Shown: positions 7,718-17,229, counted from the stretch's first letter. The stretch is 64,000 nucleotides of DNA from Rhizobium sp. L43 (GCF_002531725.1 NZ_NWSQ01000014.1:62001-126000), one strand, 5' to 3'. Notes: generated by a model not told the origin, from the letters alone. A program made the numbers and translations.

Positions 7718-8764
7718 TCAAAGGTAATTTACGAGACTCAACTGCTGGATCTTCGAAACGATCGTGTAAGCTGTTTCAAGCTGCGTTTCCAAAGTCTTGA
7801 CGAGGGTCGACGCTTCGTAAGGGTCGACGCCCTGGAGATCGACGAGCTTGTTCTTGATGATATTAGACTGGGCGTCGAGGGCATCGTTGGACTTCTTGAC
7901 GCGCTCCTGGGAAAGGCCGAGCTGGCTTGCCTGCGTCACGAGGCCGCTGGTCGCCTTCGTCGTGTAGCTGATCGCCTGCTTGGACACTGTGCTCATCGCA
8001 TCGCTGCTGAGGCCCTGGCCGAGCAGCGCCGAGGTCATGACCGAGGCAAGCGCGAAGTAGCGCATGCCTTCGGAATTGGCGTTGGTCGAGGATTCGATCA
8101 CTTCCGAGTTGCTGATGCGGCTCGTCATGTTCTGGCTCGATGCCTGCGACCAGCCGGTCGTCGCATCGGTCCAGTTCGCTTCGCTGAACATCGGCTCGAC
8201 CGTCGACGTTATGAAGGTCTCCATTTCAGCGCCGGTCAAATCGCTGACCGGCTTGCCGAGGCCGGTCGCATAGGTGTTCAGCGCCGTGACGATGTCCGCG
8301 CTCGTGGCGGTCGTCTTGTCGGTCAGCGGCTGCACATCGGTATTGATGCCGGAGAACAGATATTCGCCGTTCACCATGGTATTGGCCGTGTCCATCATCG
8401 TGGAGAGCGCGCTGGTCGCCGACTGGATGGCGACGGTAATGCTGCCGGGATCGTGGCTGCCCTGGAGCGCCGTCAGCTTCGAAACGAGACCGTCGCCGAC
8501 GTCCTTCATCTTGGAAAGGCCGAGTTGCGAGGATTCCATGCGCGCGGTAACCAGCGAATTGCTCGATTTGATCGAATCGATCCTGTCGACCTCGCGGCTG
8601 AAATCCACGCTTCTCGCGGCATTGCCGCCAAGCGAGACACCGATATCCGCATAGACTCCCGTCGTTGCTTCCATCGTCGCCTTCGTCATCTGGTTCTGCC
8701 CCTGACGAATGGTCAAGCGCATCGCATTCTGAATGGCCGAACTTGAAATAAATGAGCTCTTCAT
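7718..8764 (-). CDS. flgL: Hook-filament junction protein FlgL (HAP3)
   Basis: A 348-residue FlgL. The N-terminal region (about residues 4-110) and the C-terminal helix (about 290-348) form the flagellin-like D0/D1 coiled coil, and the centre is variable. It joins the hook to the filament. The normal substrate-type N-terminus lacks a signal peptide, as expected for type III export. The gene lies 3 bp after flgK. Confidence 0.94.
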   Translation of the reverse strand: MKSSFISSSAIQNAMRLTIRQGQNQMTKATMEATTGVYADIGVSLGGNAARSVDFSREVDRIDSIKSSNSLVTARMESSQLGLSKMKDVGDGLVSKLTALQGSHDPGSITVAIQSATSALSTMMDTANTMVNGEYLFSGINTDVQPLTDKTTATSADIVTALNTYATGLGKPVSDLTGAEMETFITSTVEPMFSEANWTDATTGWSQASSQNMTSRISNSEVIESSTNANSEGMRYFALASVMTSALLGQGLSSDAMSTVSKQAISYTTKATSGLVTQASQLGLSQERVKKSNDALDAQSNIIKNKLVDLQGVDPYEASTLVKTLETQLETAYTIVSKIQQLSLVNYL

Positions 8765-8767
8765 GGC

Positions 8768-10255
8768 TTAACTCGCAATATCCAGCAGTGACTTCAACAT
8801 TTCGTCAACGGCGTTCAGGATTTTGGTCGCAGCCTTGTAGGACTGCTCGATGTCGAGGAGCAGCGTCAGTTCCTCGTCGAGGTTGACGCCGGTCTCGTTG
8901 GAATAGGCTTCGTCGGAGCGCGACAGAGCCGCCGAGGTGTTCTCCGCCGCCGTCGTGGCGTTGCTGCGGTACTGCTCGAGCCAGCCGAGGGAATTCGTGG
9001 CATATTCCATGATGCTGACGTTCGAATCGATGCCCGTCGTGGTGTCGAAACCGACCGTCGTTCCCGTTGCCGGGTCGAAATCCATGTCGGAGCCCAAGGC
9101 ATTGTAAAGACTATCGAGGTCCGTCGTATAGCCGCTGAGGTGGGTGGGATTGTTGACGACGCCGTCGGCGTTGACGCCGCCATCGCGCAGGCGCATCGGG
9201 TCGCCGCCCTGCGAGGTGATGACGGTGCTGCTGACGGTGATGGTCGACGCCATGCCGGCAACCGCGCTGCTGCCGGCCTCGACCGTGCTGCCGCTCCAGG
9301 TGAAGAGACCGGGCACATAGGCCGGGGTGCCCGAGATGCTCTGCTCCTTGAAGAGCGAGACCAGACCGCGGGCGATTTCATCGAGCTGCTTCTGGAAGTT
9401 GGGAGCGATCTCGTCACGAACCTGCAGGAGCGACTGAAGGCTCCCCTGCCCCGTCGCCGTCGATCCGCTGCCACGCGGAAGCGCGACACCGTCGATATAG
9501 ACCGAATTGCCTGATATGGTGGCGTTGTAGACATCCTTCGCCTGGAACGTCACCGTACGCGGGATGGTTTCGAAGAGAATCGTCCCGTCGGACGTGCTCA
9601 GCACCATGTCGTTGTTGTCGCGCGTCGTCGCGCTGACGCCGACGATCTGCGAAATCTGCTTGAGGGCCTTCTCGCGCTCATCGAGAGCGCCGGATGCATC
9701 CGTACCCGAGGCCGTGGCGGTCTTCACCGCATTGTTGGCCTTCTCGAACTGGCTCAGCAGCGTATTCAGCGTATCGACATCGGTTGCGATCTGCTTGTCG
9801 GCGTTGGCGCGAACGTCCTGAACGGATTGCGAGGAATTGTTCAGCGAGTTGGCGACGTCCTGGGCGGCGGTGATGGCGCCCTGGGCCGCGACGGTGCTGC
9901 CCGGCGTCGTGCGGAAGGCCTGAAGCTTCTGCTGGAAAACACCGAGATAGGTGGATGGCGACGTTTCGTAATCGTTGCCACCCACGATCGACTTGAGATC
10001 CTCGATACCGCTGAGCAGGGTCTGCTGGGCGCTGTCCTGAGAGGACGACTTCAGATATTGACGCAGCAGGGCATCTTCCTGCGCCCGGTCGATCTTGACG
10101 ACCTGTGCGCCATTCAGGGACGTGGTGAGCATCGCCTGCCGGCGCACGTAATCTTTATTGCCGGCATTCGAAATATTGTTCGATACGACACTGCTCTGTG
10201 TGCCGGTATTGTTGAATATTCCCTGCGCGGTATTCAGTGCTGACGTGAGCGACAT
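8768..10255 (-). CDS. flgK: Hook-filament junction protein FlgK (HAP1)
   Basis: A 495-residue FlgK. The N-terminus MSLTSALNTAQGIFNNTG with SVVSNNISNAGNKDYVRR is the rod/hook-protein signature (the NxxNxxTxGY-like motif in its junction-protein form), and the C-terminus NLDEELTLLLDIEQSYKAATKILNAVDEML is the matching D0 helix. The protein forms the first junction ring above the hook. It follows flgE by 19 bp and precedes flgL by 3 bp, so these are one operon. Confidence 0.96.
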   Translation of the reverse strand: MSLTSALNTAQGIFNNTGTQSSVVSNNISNAGNKDYVRRQAMLTTSLNGAQVVKIDRAQEDALLRQYLKSSSQDSAQQTLLSGIEDLKSIVGGNDYETSPSTYLGVFQQKLQAFRTTPGSTVAAQGAITAAQDVANSLNNSSQSVQDVRANADKQIATDVDTLNTLLSQFEKANNAVKTATASGTDASGALDEREKALKQISQIVGVSATTRDNNDMVLSTSDGTILFETIPRTVTFQAKDVYNATISGNSVYIDGVALPRGSGSTATGQGSLQSLLQVRDEIAPNFQKQLDEIARGLVSLFKEQSISGTPAYVPGLFTWSGSTVEAGSSAVAGMASTITVSSTVITSQGGDPMRLRDGGVNADGVVNNPTHLSGYTTDLDSLYNALGSDMDFDPATGTTVGFDTTTGIDSNVSIMEYATNSLGWLEQYRSNATTAAENTSAALSRSDEAYSNETGVNLDEELTLLLDIEQSYKAATKILNAVDEMLKSLLDIAS

Positions 10256-10274
10256 GGCTTACCCGTTACCCTGC

Positions 10275-11570
10275 TTATCTCTTGAGGTTGACGAGGACGT
10301 CCATGATGTCGGACCCCGTCTGGAACACCTTGGAATTGGCGGTATAGCTGCGCTGCGCCTCGATCATCTCTGTGAGTTCGCCGGCGAGGTCGACGTTCGA
10401 ACCTTCGAGAGCGCCTGACTTGATCGTGCCGAGGCCGTTGGTCTGCGGGAAACCGGTGACGGTGACGCCCGACTGGCCGTTGGCGCTGTAGACATTGCCG
10501 CTCATCAGGGTCAGCTTATCCGGGCTCGCGACGTTGGCGAGCGGAATGCGGTAGAGCGGCTTGGTGCTGCCGTCTTCGTACTTGGCGTAGACGATGCCGT
10601 CGCCGTCGATCGTGACGTCCTTGACCGGGCTTGCGGCCTGGCCATTGGGCGTGCCGGTGCCGGCAAAGGCGGCGCCGAGCTGCGTGAAGCCGGAGAGGTC
10701 CATGGCGATCGTCTGGCCGGTCACCGGATCGACGATGTTAACGGAGCCTGTCGAGTTGGTTATTTTGCCGTTGGCATCGAAATCGAGCTGGGTCGTGCCT
10801 ACGTCCGCGCTGGTGTAGGGGAAGGAAGTCGTGCCGCCTACCGCCGCATCGGCGTTGCGGAAGATCGAAACTTCCCAGGTGCTGGCGGTACCGGTTGCCG
10901 GCGGCGGCGTTGTGACCGACGTCTTCGTGAAGTAGAAGTCGTACATCACCTTGTTGCCGAGAGTGTCGTAGGCGACCATCGAGAACTTCTTGGTGTTGGC
11001 TGTCGTGGTGGTGCCGTTGGCGCTCGGAAGATTCGCCGCGGTCGACTCGACAGTCGCCCCGGAATCGAGGTTGCCCTTGAAGATCCCTGATGTCGAGGCA
11101 ATGGCGGTCAGCCCTTCCTGGTTGACATTGACGGGAACGAGACCGTCGAAGCCGTTGACGACGACGGCGGGAGAGCCGGAGTCGTAGGAGTAACCCATCA
11201 GCTGGAAGCCGGCGGCATTGACGAGATTGCCTTCATCGTCTTTCTGGAAGTCTCCGGCGCGGGTCAGGACCGGCGTGCCGTCCGCACCCTGGACGATGAA
11301 GAAGCCGTCGCCTGAGATCGCAAGGTCGGTGCTGGAGGTGGTGTAGGAAATATCACCCTGGTCGGAGACGGCCTGGCGGACGGAGGTCTGAACGCCGCCG
11401 GAATTGTAGTTGCCGCCTGAGGAGGGCAGAACCAGCGACGAGAAGCTCGTCGACACAGCCTTGTAACCGGTCGTGTTAACGTTGGCGATATTATCGGAGA
11501 CGGTGCTGAGGCGGTTCGCCTGCGCATTCATTCCCGATACCGCCGTCTTCATGCTGCCGAAAATGCTCAT
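10275..11570 (-). CDS. flgE: Flagellar hook protein FlgE
   Basis: A 431-residue hook protein. The N-terminal MSIFGSMKTAVSGMNAQANRL and NIANVNTTGYKA motif and the C-terminal SNVDLAGELTEMIEAQRSYTANSKVFQTGSDIM helix are diagnostic; the centre is Gly/Thr/Ser-rich. It is exported and polymerises into the hook. It is the promoter-proximal gene of the flgE-flgK-flgL-flaF-flbT-flgD run. Its upstream region (11571-11695) contains the CTTGCGTGAAGC motif shared with other flagellar promoters. Confidence 0.96.
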   Translation of the reverse strand: MSIFGSMKTAVSGMNAQANRLSTVSDNIANVNTTGYKAVSTSFSSLVLPSSGGNYNSGGVQTSVRQAVSDQGDISYTTSSTDLAISGDGFFIVQGADGTPVLTRAGDFQKDDEGNLVNAAGFQLMGYSYDSGSPAVVVNGFDGLVPVNVNQEGLTAIASTSGIFKGNLDSGATVESTAANLPSANGTTTTANTKKFSMVAYDTLGNKVMYDFYFTKTSVTTPPPATGTASTWEVSIFRNADAAVGGTTSFPYTSADVGTTQLDFDANGKITNSTGSVNIVDPVTGQTIAMDLSGFTQLGAAFAGTGTPNGQAASPVKDVTIDGDGIVYAKYEDGSTKPLYRIPLANVASPDKLTLMSGNVYSANGQSGVTVTGFPQTNGLGTIKSGALEGSNVDLAGELTEMIEAQRSYTANSKVFQTGSDIMDVLVNLKR

Positions 11571-11616
11571 CTGAAAACCTCTTTTTACCTGTTAAGCTCG
11601 AGAGTATTTGTCGGGC

Positions 11617-11630
11617 CTTGCGTGAAGCTG
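11617..11630 (-). promoter_or_regulatory. Shared flagellar upstream motif (CTTGCGYG), flgE copy
   Basis: CTTGCGTGAAGCTG lies about 47 bp upstream of the flgE start. A near-identical copy, CTTGCGCGAAGCTG, is in the flgF/motA divergent region at 35254-35267, and shorter matches precede the motB, flgB and fliF transcription units. A binding site for Rem or VisNR is a guess. Confidence 0.4.
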
Positions 11631-11695
11631 TCTGTCATGCACGCTGCGAGGCCAATATCGAGGTTCAGCCGGGCGCCGCCGCCCGGCCAAGAAAA

Positions 11696-12367
11696 TCAGG
11701 CCCAATCAATGCAGTAACCAAGGAAGCGCTTGGAATCGACCGGATCGACACCGAGCTTCTTGCGCAGCTTCTTGCGCAGCTTCGAGATGTGGCTTTCGAC
11801 GACGTTTTCCTCGACCTCTTCATCGAAGATACCGTAGATGGCGTTGAAGATCTGGGTCTTGGTGACCCGGCGACCGCGATTGGCGATCAAATATTCGAGG
11901 ATGCGGCGCTCGCGCCGGGGAAGCGCGAAGACTTCACCGTTGATCTCGGGGTCACGGCCATCCGAGAAGACGCGGATGCCGCCGATCTCGGTGTAATTGG
12001 CGATCGCCTTCAGCCGGCGCCGGATCGCAGCCGCCCTTGCGAGGATTTCGCGGGGATGCACCGGTTTGCGCACCACGTCGTCGACGCCGCAATCGAACAG
12101 CGCAAGGGTGTTTTCGAGCGAGTGCTGGTCGCTGACCGCAATCACCGGCGCCATCGAGCGATCCCGGATCGCCCGGGGCAGTTCGTAGTTGCGCTGGCCC
12201 TGACCGATCAGGAAAGCCTCGACGGCCGCAATATCGGAATCGGCGGCGGTCTGTACCCACTCGCCGAATTCGGTTGGATCAAAGCCGGTGGAGGGAATGC
12301 CCTCACGGCCGAACAGAGATGTATATCCATCTTTCACGAGCTCACGCTCATCAACCACGACGATCAT
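11696..12367 (-). CDS. rem: Motility transcription regulator Rem (OmpR type)
   Basis: A 223-residue regulator with an N-terminal receiver-like domain (1-115) and a C-terminal winged-helix DNA-binding domain (about 125-220, with FALPRRERRILEYLIANRGRRVTK and VESHISKLRKKL). In S. meliloti Rem is the growth-phase regulator activated by VisNR that in turn activates the structural flagellar genes. In this protein the position expected for the phosphorylated Asp appears to be Glu50 (IAAVEAFLIG), so it is probably not controlled by phosphorylation, fitting the lack of a partner kinase. The 280-bp AT-rich region upstream should contain its promoter. Confidence 0.92.
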   Translation of the reverse strand: MIVVVDERELVKDGYTSLFGREGIPSTGFDPTEFGEWVQTAADSDIAAVEAFLIGQGQRNYELPRAIRDRSMAPVIAVSDQHSLENTLALFDCGVDDVVRKPVHPREILARAAAIRRRLKAIANYTEIGGIRVFSDGRDPEINGEVFALPRRERRILEYLIANRGRRVTKTQIFNAIYGIFDEEVEENVVESHISKLRKKLRKKLGVDPVDSKRFLGYCIDWA

Positions 12368-12647
12368 TCGTCCGCCTCCGAATCAGTGTGGCACTTCAAT
12401 GATCTATGGGTACGAATCGTGCGAATCGGCGACAACTCGTTAAAGTTAATGGCAGAAACTAATAATTGATTAAGATCCGGGTAGCGATTTGATCTATATC
12501 TAGTGGGTGCGGCTGTTTATGCACACAAAAAATTCGTGGAAAAGTTAACAGTCTCTTAATTATGACTTGCGCAGGGGATTCATGCCGGATTCCTGCCATA
12601 TTGTGACACAGTTTCGTCACAATACGCCACTTCTATCTTTGGTTGAA
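12368..12647. other. AT-rich intergenic region upstream of rem
   Basis: This 280-bp stretch has no credible gene. It contains an AT-rich core (about 12440-12560, with TTAAAGTTAATGG and AATAATTGATTAAGATC) that is unusual in this high-GC segment and is the likely rem promoter region. The far end abuts the stop codon of the transglycosylase gene, which is on the same strand. Confidence 0.5.
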
Positions 12648-13232
12648 TCAATTTCGACAAAAGTTACTCGCATTGGGAGTCCACTTGCCGTAGCCCGTGG
12701 CGACCAGATTGGCGATAACGCGGCAGACATATTGCTTTTGCGCGGGGTCGTTGTTAGGCCCTGCATGGTATCTGGCTACCGCCATCGTCCATGTCTCGTG
12801 ACGGTCATGCAGGTTGCGGAGGAATTTTGCCGCATACTCCACATTGCGATGCGGGTCGAACATATCCTCGGCCGAGGCAAAATTTTCGCCGTGATAATAG
12901 TGGTTGATCTGCATGCAGCCGATATCGATAAGCTTGGCGCCGCTGCTGCGGGCGACATCAAACTGCCGCATCGCGTCCTGCTCGGAGGGCGGAAAGATCG
13001 CCTTGCCTTCGACGTTCATGGCATAGGGATAGAGCGAGCCCTTGCGGCCGGTCTCCGTCAGACCGACCGAATAGAGGATGCCGACCGGGATGCCGTATTT
13101 GGCAGCTGCCGACTGGATTTCGCGTTCGCAGGCGCCGGTGGAGGCTGATGCCTCAGAGGTAAACGCCGCCAGCGCCGCGGCTGCCAGCCCCGCCAGTGCG
13201 AGCGTTTTCAATACCGGTCTCACCTGCGCCAT
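12648..13232 (-). CDS. Periplasmic lytic transglycosylase (SLT family) of the flagellar cluster
   Basis: A 194-residue secreted protein: a signal peptide (residues 1 to about 30, ending ASA) followed by a lysozyme-like SLT domain. Visible landmarks are the catalytic Glu in YSVGLTETG, the CMQINHYYH motif and VARYHAGP, the counterpart of A-Y-N-A-G-P. The enzyme cleaves peptidoglycan, here probably to let the rod through, as SltF does in Rhodobacter where FlgJ lacks a muramidase domain. The open frame extends to 13424, but the ATG at 13232 has a GGAGG Shine-Dalgarno and starts the signal peptide. The gene overlaps the 3' end of motD by 80 bp in another frame. Flagellar specificity is inferred from location. 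Confidence 0.82.
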   Translation of the reverse strand: MAQVRPVLKTLALAGLAAAALAAFTSEASASTGACEREIQSAAAKYGIPVGILYSVGLTETGRKGSLYPYAMNVEGKAIFPPSEQDAMRQFDVARSSGAKLIDIGCMQINHYYHGENFASAEDMFDPHRNVEYAAKFLRNLHDRHETWTMAVARYHAGPNNDPAQKQYVCRVIANLVATGYGKWTPNASNFCRN

Positions 13233-14586
13233 TGAAGCCTCCGCCCGTCCGCTGTGCCGTCTGATTGTGGCGTTCGCGCGCCTCGCCGCCCTGCCCCTGC
13301 TGGGGGAGCGACTGCTGCTGGGAGGCCTGGCTGCCTGCCTGGTTGCCGGCGTCGCTACGCTCGACCGGCGCCATGCTGATGGTGACGTTGTCGACGGCGT
13401 AGCCCTGGCTGCGCAGAGCTTCAAGGATCTTGCCGTGATCTTCCTTCATCTGACGATAGGCCGTTCCGGTCTCGACCTTGAGGTCGACGTTCAGGGCGTC
13501 GCCGGACAGGCGCATGGTTGCCGTCACCAGGCCGAGATCGAGCGGGTTCATCTGGATCTTCAGCGTATTGACCACCTTGCCGGTGCTCGTCCATTCCGCC
13601 GCGTTTGAGAGCGCCGAGCTCGGCTGCATGGCGCTTGCCCATTCGGAATCGCCGGAGAGAGCGGCGGTGACGGCAGCGGAGTTCGAATTCTGCATCAGGC
13701 CGATATAGCGCCGCGATTCGAGGACCGAGACGTTTTCGACATCGGTCTTCTTCGCGCCATCCTTCGGCCCTGCCTGATCGGTGCCGAGATGCACATCCAT
13801 CGACACGCCGCGGCCATCGGCACGGCTGATCCTGAACGTCCTGCCATCGGCGGCTTCGGCATTCTCCGATCCGGGAACATCCGCCTTACCGCTTTCGACG
13901 TTGCCGCTGACGGCTGCCAGGGCGTCGGACGCATGACCGCCTGTCTTGGCTTCGATACCGTCGATCTTCTTGTCGGCGGGCTTGACTTCATCGGCTTTGG
14001 CGGATGCCTGATGCGCGCCGACCGTCGGCAAAGCCACCGCACCGTCGGCAGATTCCTGCTTCAGCAGGCCGAGGACATCGGAAATGCCGCCGTCATCATC
14101 CTCGCCATCCTTGTCCGTATCGGTTTCCAGTGTGTCGGCCTTGGCGTGCTTGCCGCCTTTGGCTGCCTGAACGACCTCATCGGCCGAGCGGTCCTTGGGG
14201 GCGAGCTTGCCGAAGGCGAGATCCGCCGGCATTTTGACCTCGGCCTTTGCAGGCTTTGTCGCGGGTTTTTCAACATTGGCGATCTCCGGCTGCACGTCCA
14301 CCTGCGCCTTCAGCGCGGCGTCGCTGAGATCGATCAACGGCTTTGCGCCGCTGCGGCCGCGGATCGTCCGCGCCACTTTCTCGGCACTGCCGTCGGCAAC
14401 GACGCCCTGATCCGGCTGCGCATCGCCGGACTCGTCACCGACCGCATTGCCGCTTGCCTTGGCAAGCACGTCGGAGAAGCCGTTTTTTTGGCCGGCGGCA
14501 TCGTCTTTTCCGGCCGGCCGCGCGGATTTCGCAACGGCGGCGGACTCCGCACCGGCGGCTCCGCCCGAGACGCTCATATCCATCAT
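13153..14586 (-). CDS. motD: Hook-length control protein MotD (FliK)
   Basis: A 477-residue protein with a long, disordered, Ala/Asp/Lys-rich N-terminal part and a folded C-terminal FliK domain (about residues 335-410, LKIQMNPLDLGLVTATMRLSGDALNVDLKVE). It ends in a Gln/Gly-rich tail. In S. meliloti MotD was first described as a motility protein and later recognised as FliK, the ruler and switch that stops hook growth and starts filament export. The ATG overlaps the motC stop codon (ATGA). No other fliK candidate is in the window. Confidence 0.88.
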   Translation of the reverse strand: MMDMSVSGGAAGAESAAVAKSARPAGKDDAAGQKNGFSDVLAKASGNAVGDESGDAQPDQGVVADGSAEKVARTIRGRSGAKPLIDLSDAALKAQVDVQPEIANVEKPATKPAKAEVKMPADLAFGKLAPKDRSADEVVQAAKGGKHAKADTLETDTDKDGEDDDGGISDVLGLLKQESADGAVALPTVGAHQASAKADEVKPADKKIDGIEAKTGGHASDALAAVSGNVESGKADVPGSENAEAADGRTFRISRADGRGVSMDVHLGTDQAGPKDGAKKTDVENVSVLESRRYIGLMQNSNSAAVTAALSGDSEWASAMQPSSALSNAAEWTSTGKVVNTLKIQMNPLDLGLVTATMRLSGDALNVDLKVETGTAYRQMKEDHGKILEALRSQGYAVDNVTISMAPVERSDAGNQAGSQASQQQSLPQQGQGGEARERHNQTAQRTGGGFNGAGETGIENARTGGAGSRGAGGVYL

Positions 14587-15878
14587 TGTTCGTTGCCTTC
14601 CTGCGCCAGAAGACCGTCGATCTCGTCGAGCTTGGACCGATTGGTCGTGACAAATGCGTTGAATGAGGGGTCGGTACCCTGGCTCTGGCCAGTCGATGCC
14701 ACACCTCCCGGAACAGGCTCGGGAAGCGCGCCTGGCGCTCCCGGTTGCGGCACTATAGCCACAGCCTTTTCAGAACTGATTTCTTGATGGTCAGTGTTAG
14801 GATTCGAGGCTTGCGTCAGGCTTGCCGGATCGGGAGCGCGCAGGATCTGGTCGGCAACCGATCGCGCCGCCTCCTGCAGCGCCTGATCGCGCGGCGAAAG
14901 CGCGTCGCCTGCGATGCCGCTGACATTCTTCGCCGCCCGGTCGATATCCTCGGTGGGAAGGCCGGCCATGCCGCCATAGAAATCCGCCAGCGGACCGAAG
15001 GCATTGTCGGTGCCGGCGCCAAGCGACTGCACACGCTCCACCGCCATATGCGCCAGCTCCGGCTTGCCTGATATCGCGGCGGCCCGGGCGATGCGCAGAT
15101 AGACCTCGCGCTGGCGCGGCGCGTCCATGAAGGAGAGGATGTCGATGACATCCTGCGGTTTCACGTCGTGATCGTGGCCGACGACGAGCGTGACGAAAAG
15201 ATCGGCGAACTGACTGGCATAGGGCGAATGCAGAAAGCGTCTGATATAGCGCTGCGAATAGGCCATCCCCCTGTCGAGCATCCCCTTGTCGACGCAGATG
15301 GCGACGGAGCGGCGCAACGCTGCTTCCTCGACGATCGTACCGGGTGCGGCAAGGCGGGCCTGGTCGTAGAGATCCATCGCCTCTGCCGGTTTCGTCGCGA
15401 TCAGCACGTTGCCGCCGATCAGCGCAAGATAAGGCCCGATCTTCTTGTCGCGGTATTCCCTGGCCGTCTCCTCCAGCGTCTTGGCGACGAGCAGCCCCTT
15501 GCCGCTCAGATATTTTCTGAGCACATCGGTGACGCGGTTGTCGAAATAGCCGTTGACGTCGTGGGCGATCAGATACTCGAGCGTCTGCGGATTGCCGCCG
15601 CTCATCGCGTAGATCAGCGCGGCGTCGACATTGCGGTCGTCATCGAAGACCGTAGTGTCGACGGTGCGCAGCCGCTCGTCGATCGTGCCCAGCATGAAGC
15701 GCTGCATCTCACCGGCCGAATGATCGCCGGCGACGACGGAATCCTGCACGAATTGCAGCGACCGCAGCATCTTGTACGGCGCAAGATCGTCCGGATCCTG
15801 TGCCCTGCCCGCGGCCGGCGAAAGCATCGCCAGGCCGAGCGCCACACATCCGATATAGCGATGCTGCCGACGCGCCAT
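14583..15878 (-). CDS. motC: Periplasmic motility protein MotC
   Basis: A 431-residue exported protein with a signal peptide (MARRQHRYIGCVALGLAMLSPAAGRA) and a mostly helical body that resembles tandem helical repeats. The last part (from about 330) is low complexity. MotC in S. meliloti is periplasmic, interacts with MotB and is needed for rotation; it is rhizobia-specific. An upstream ATG at 15893 lies inside motB, but the ATG at 15878 has a GAGGGA Shine-Dalgarno at ideal distance and begins the signal peptide, so it is preferred. Its chaperone MotE is encoded at 28120-28662. Confidence 0.88.
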   Translation of the reverse strand: MARRQHRYIGCVALGLAMLSPAAGRAQDPDDLAPYKMLRSLQFVQDSVVAGDHSAGEMQRFMLGTIDERLRTVDTTVFDDDRNVDAALIYAMSGGNPQTLEYLIAHDVNGYFDNRVTDVLRKYLSGKGLLVAKTLEETAREYRDKKIGPYLALIGGNVLIATKPAEAMDLYDQARLAAPGTIVEEAALRRSVAICVDKGMLDRGMAYSQRYIRRFLHSPYASQFADLFVTLVVGHDHDVKPQDVIDILSFMDAPRQREVYLRIARAAAISGKPELAHMAVERVQSLGAGTDNAFGPLADFYGGMAGLPTEDIDRAAKNVSGIAGDALSPRDQALQEAARSVADQILRAPDPASLTQASNPNTDHQEISSEKAVAIVPQPGAPGALPEPVPGGVASTGQSQGTDPSFNAFVTTNRSKLDEIDGLLAQEGNEQ

Positions 15879-15882
15879 CCGA

Positions 15883-17229
15883 CTATCCCTCATCCGCCTG
15901 CACCAGAATCTCGATCCGGCGGTTGGTCGCGTTGAACGGGTCGGCCGGCAACTTCAGCCGACGGTCGGCAAAGCCGGAGACCTGGGAGATGCGCTTCTCG
16001 TCGAGCCCGCCGCGCACCAGCATGTAGTAGGCGCTCTGGGCGCGGTCCATCGAAAGCCGCCAGTTCTCGTTCTGCGCGCCCTTATACTGGCGCCCGTCCG
16101 TGTGGCCGCGGATGGCGACGGCGCCACCCCTCTCCTTCAGGATCGCACCGATCTTTTGCATGGCGAGCACCATCTCCTGGCGCGGAACCGCGGAACCGAC
16201 ATTGAACATCGAATCGTCGCTCTGATCGGAGATGCTGACCAGCAATCCGCCTTCGGACGCGGTCACGGTCAGACCTTCGGCAAGCTTTCCGGCAACGCCG
16301 CCGATCTGCTGGGCGATCTCAGCCTGCAGCTGCTCGGCGTCCTTCTTCTGCTGCTGCTCGGTCTCATCAGCGCTCTTATCGGTATCCTTCAGATGCTCGG
16401 CGTCCTTTTGCGCTTCGACCTTCTTGTCCTCGGCCTTCTTGCCGGCGGCCTTCTTGTCATCCGGCGCCTTGCCGTCCTTGGCCTCGGCCGCGCCCTTTAT
16501 TTCCTTGGTATCCTTGGCTTCTTGGGCGGCCTTCTGATCGGTGGTCAGCGGTACCGGCTTCATATCCTCGACCTTGGCGATCTCGGTCGTGCCGCTCTCG
16601 GCCGCCTGCTGGTCGCTCTTGCCCGGAGGCGCGGACTTGCCGGCTGTCGTGACCTCGACCTGCTTCGTCCAGAAATCCGGATCGAAGGGATCACGATAGG
16701 CCTCGCCGCCGTCGGCGCCGGTGGCCGGGCCGGAATCGGCGGCGCCGCCATCGCCCTTGGCGCTGACATTGGCCTGCTGGCCGACTTCCTGGGCGATCTC
16801 GGCGAGAACCGAATAAGGATTCTCAAAGAAATCGGCCTCGGAATAATTGGTTTGGTCGCCTGATGTCGAGGTCTGATCGTCACCATCCGCCGAGGCCTTG
16901 CCGTCGTTCGGATTTTCTTCCTTCTGCTTCGACTTCTCCTGCTTCTCCTCGCCCTCGGCATTGTCGACGGGCTTCTTCAGTCCCTTCTCGGTCGGCTTTT
17001 CGTCGGAGAGCTTGATCGGATTGAAATAGGTCGCGACCGAGGCCTTGGTCTCCTCGTTGGCGGCATTGACCAGCCACATGACCAGGAAGAACGCCATCAT
17101 CGCCGTCATGAAGTCGGCATAGGCAATTTTCCACGCACCGCCATGGGCGCCGTCGTGATCCCCGCCGCCATGCCGCTTGACGATGATGATCTCGTTCTTG
17201 CCGTGGTGATGGTTTTCGCCTTCGCTCAT
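15883..17229 (-). CDS. motB: Flagellar stator protein MotB
   Basis: A 448-residue MotB. A His-rich cytoplasmic N-terminus precedes a single membrane helix (about 33-53) with the proton-carrying Asp39 in YADFMTAMMAFFLVMWL. A very long, charged Lys/Asp/Glu/Ala-rich linker follows, then a C-terminal OmpA-like peptidoglycan-binding domain (about 310-445, with IRGHTDGR and NWRLSMDRAQSAYYML). Its partner MotA is encoded apart, at 35367. The start overlaps the upstream gene by 4 bp, and motC follows by 4 bp. The linker is longer than in E. coli MotB (308 residues total), perhaps to accommodate MotC. Confidence 0.95.
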   Translation of the reverse strand: MSEGENHHHGKNEIIIVKRHGGGDHDGAHGGAWKIAYADFMTAMMAFFLVMWLVNAANEETKASVATYFNPIKLSDEKPTEKGLKKPVDNAEGEEKQEKSKQKEENPNDGKASADGDDQTSTSGDQTNYSEADFFENPYSVLAEIAQEVGQQANVSAKGDGGAADSGPATGADGGEAYRDPFDPDFWTKQVEVTTAGKSAPPGKSDQQAAESGTTEIAKVEDMKPVPLTTDQKAAQEAKDTKEIKGAAEAKDGKAPDDKKAAGKKAEDKKVEAQKDAEHLKDTDKSADETEQQQKKDAEQLQAEIAQQIGGVAGKLAEGLTVTASEGGLLVSISDQSDDSMFNVGSAVPRQEMVLAMQKIGAILKERGGAVAIRGHTDGRQYKGAQNENWRLSMDRAQSAYYMLVRGGLDEKRISQVSGFADRRLKLPADPFNATNRRIEILVQADEG

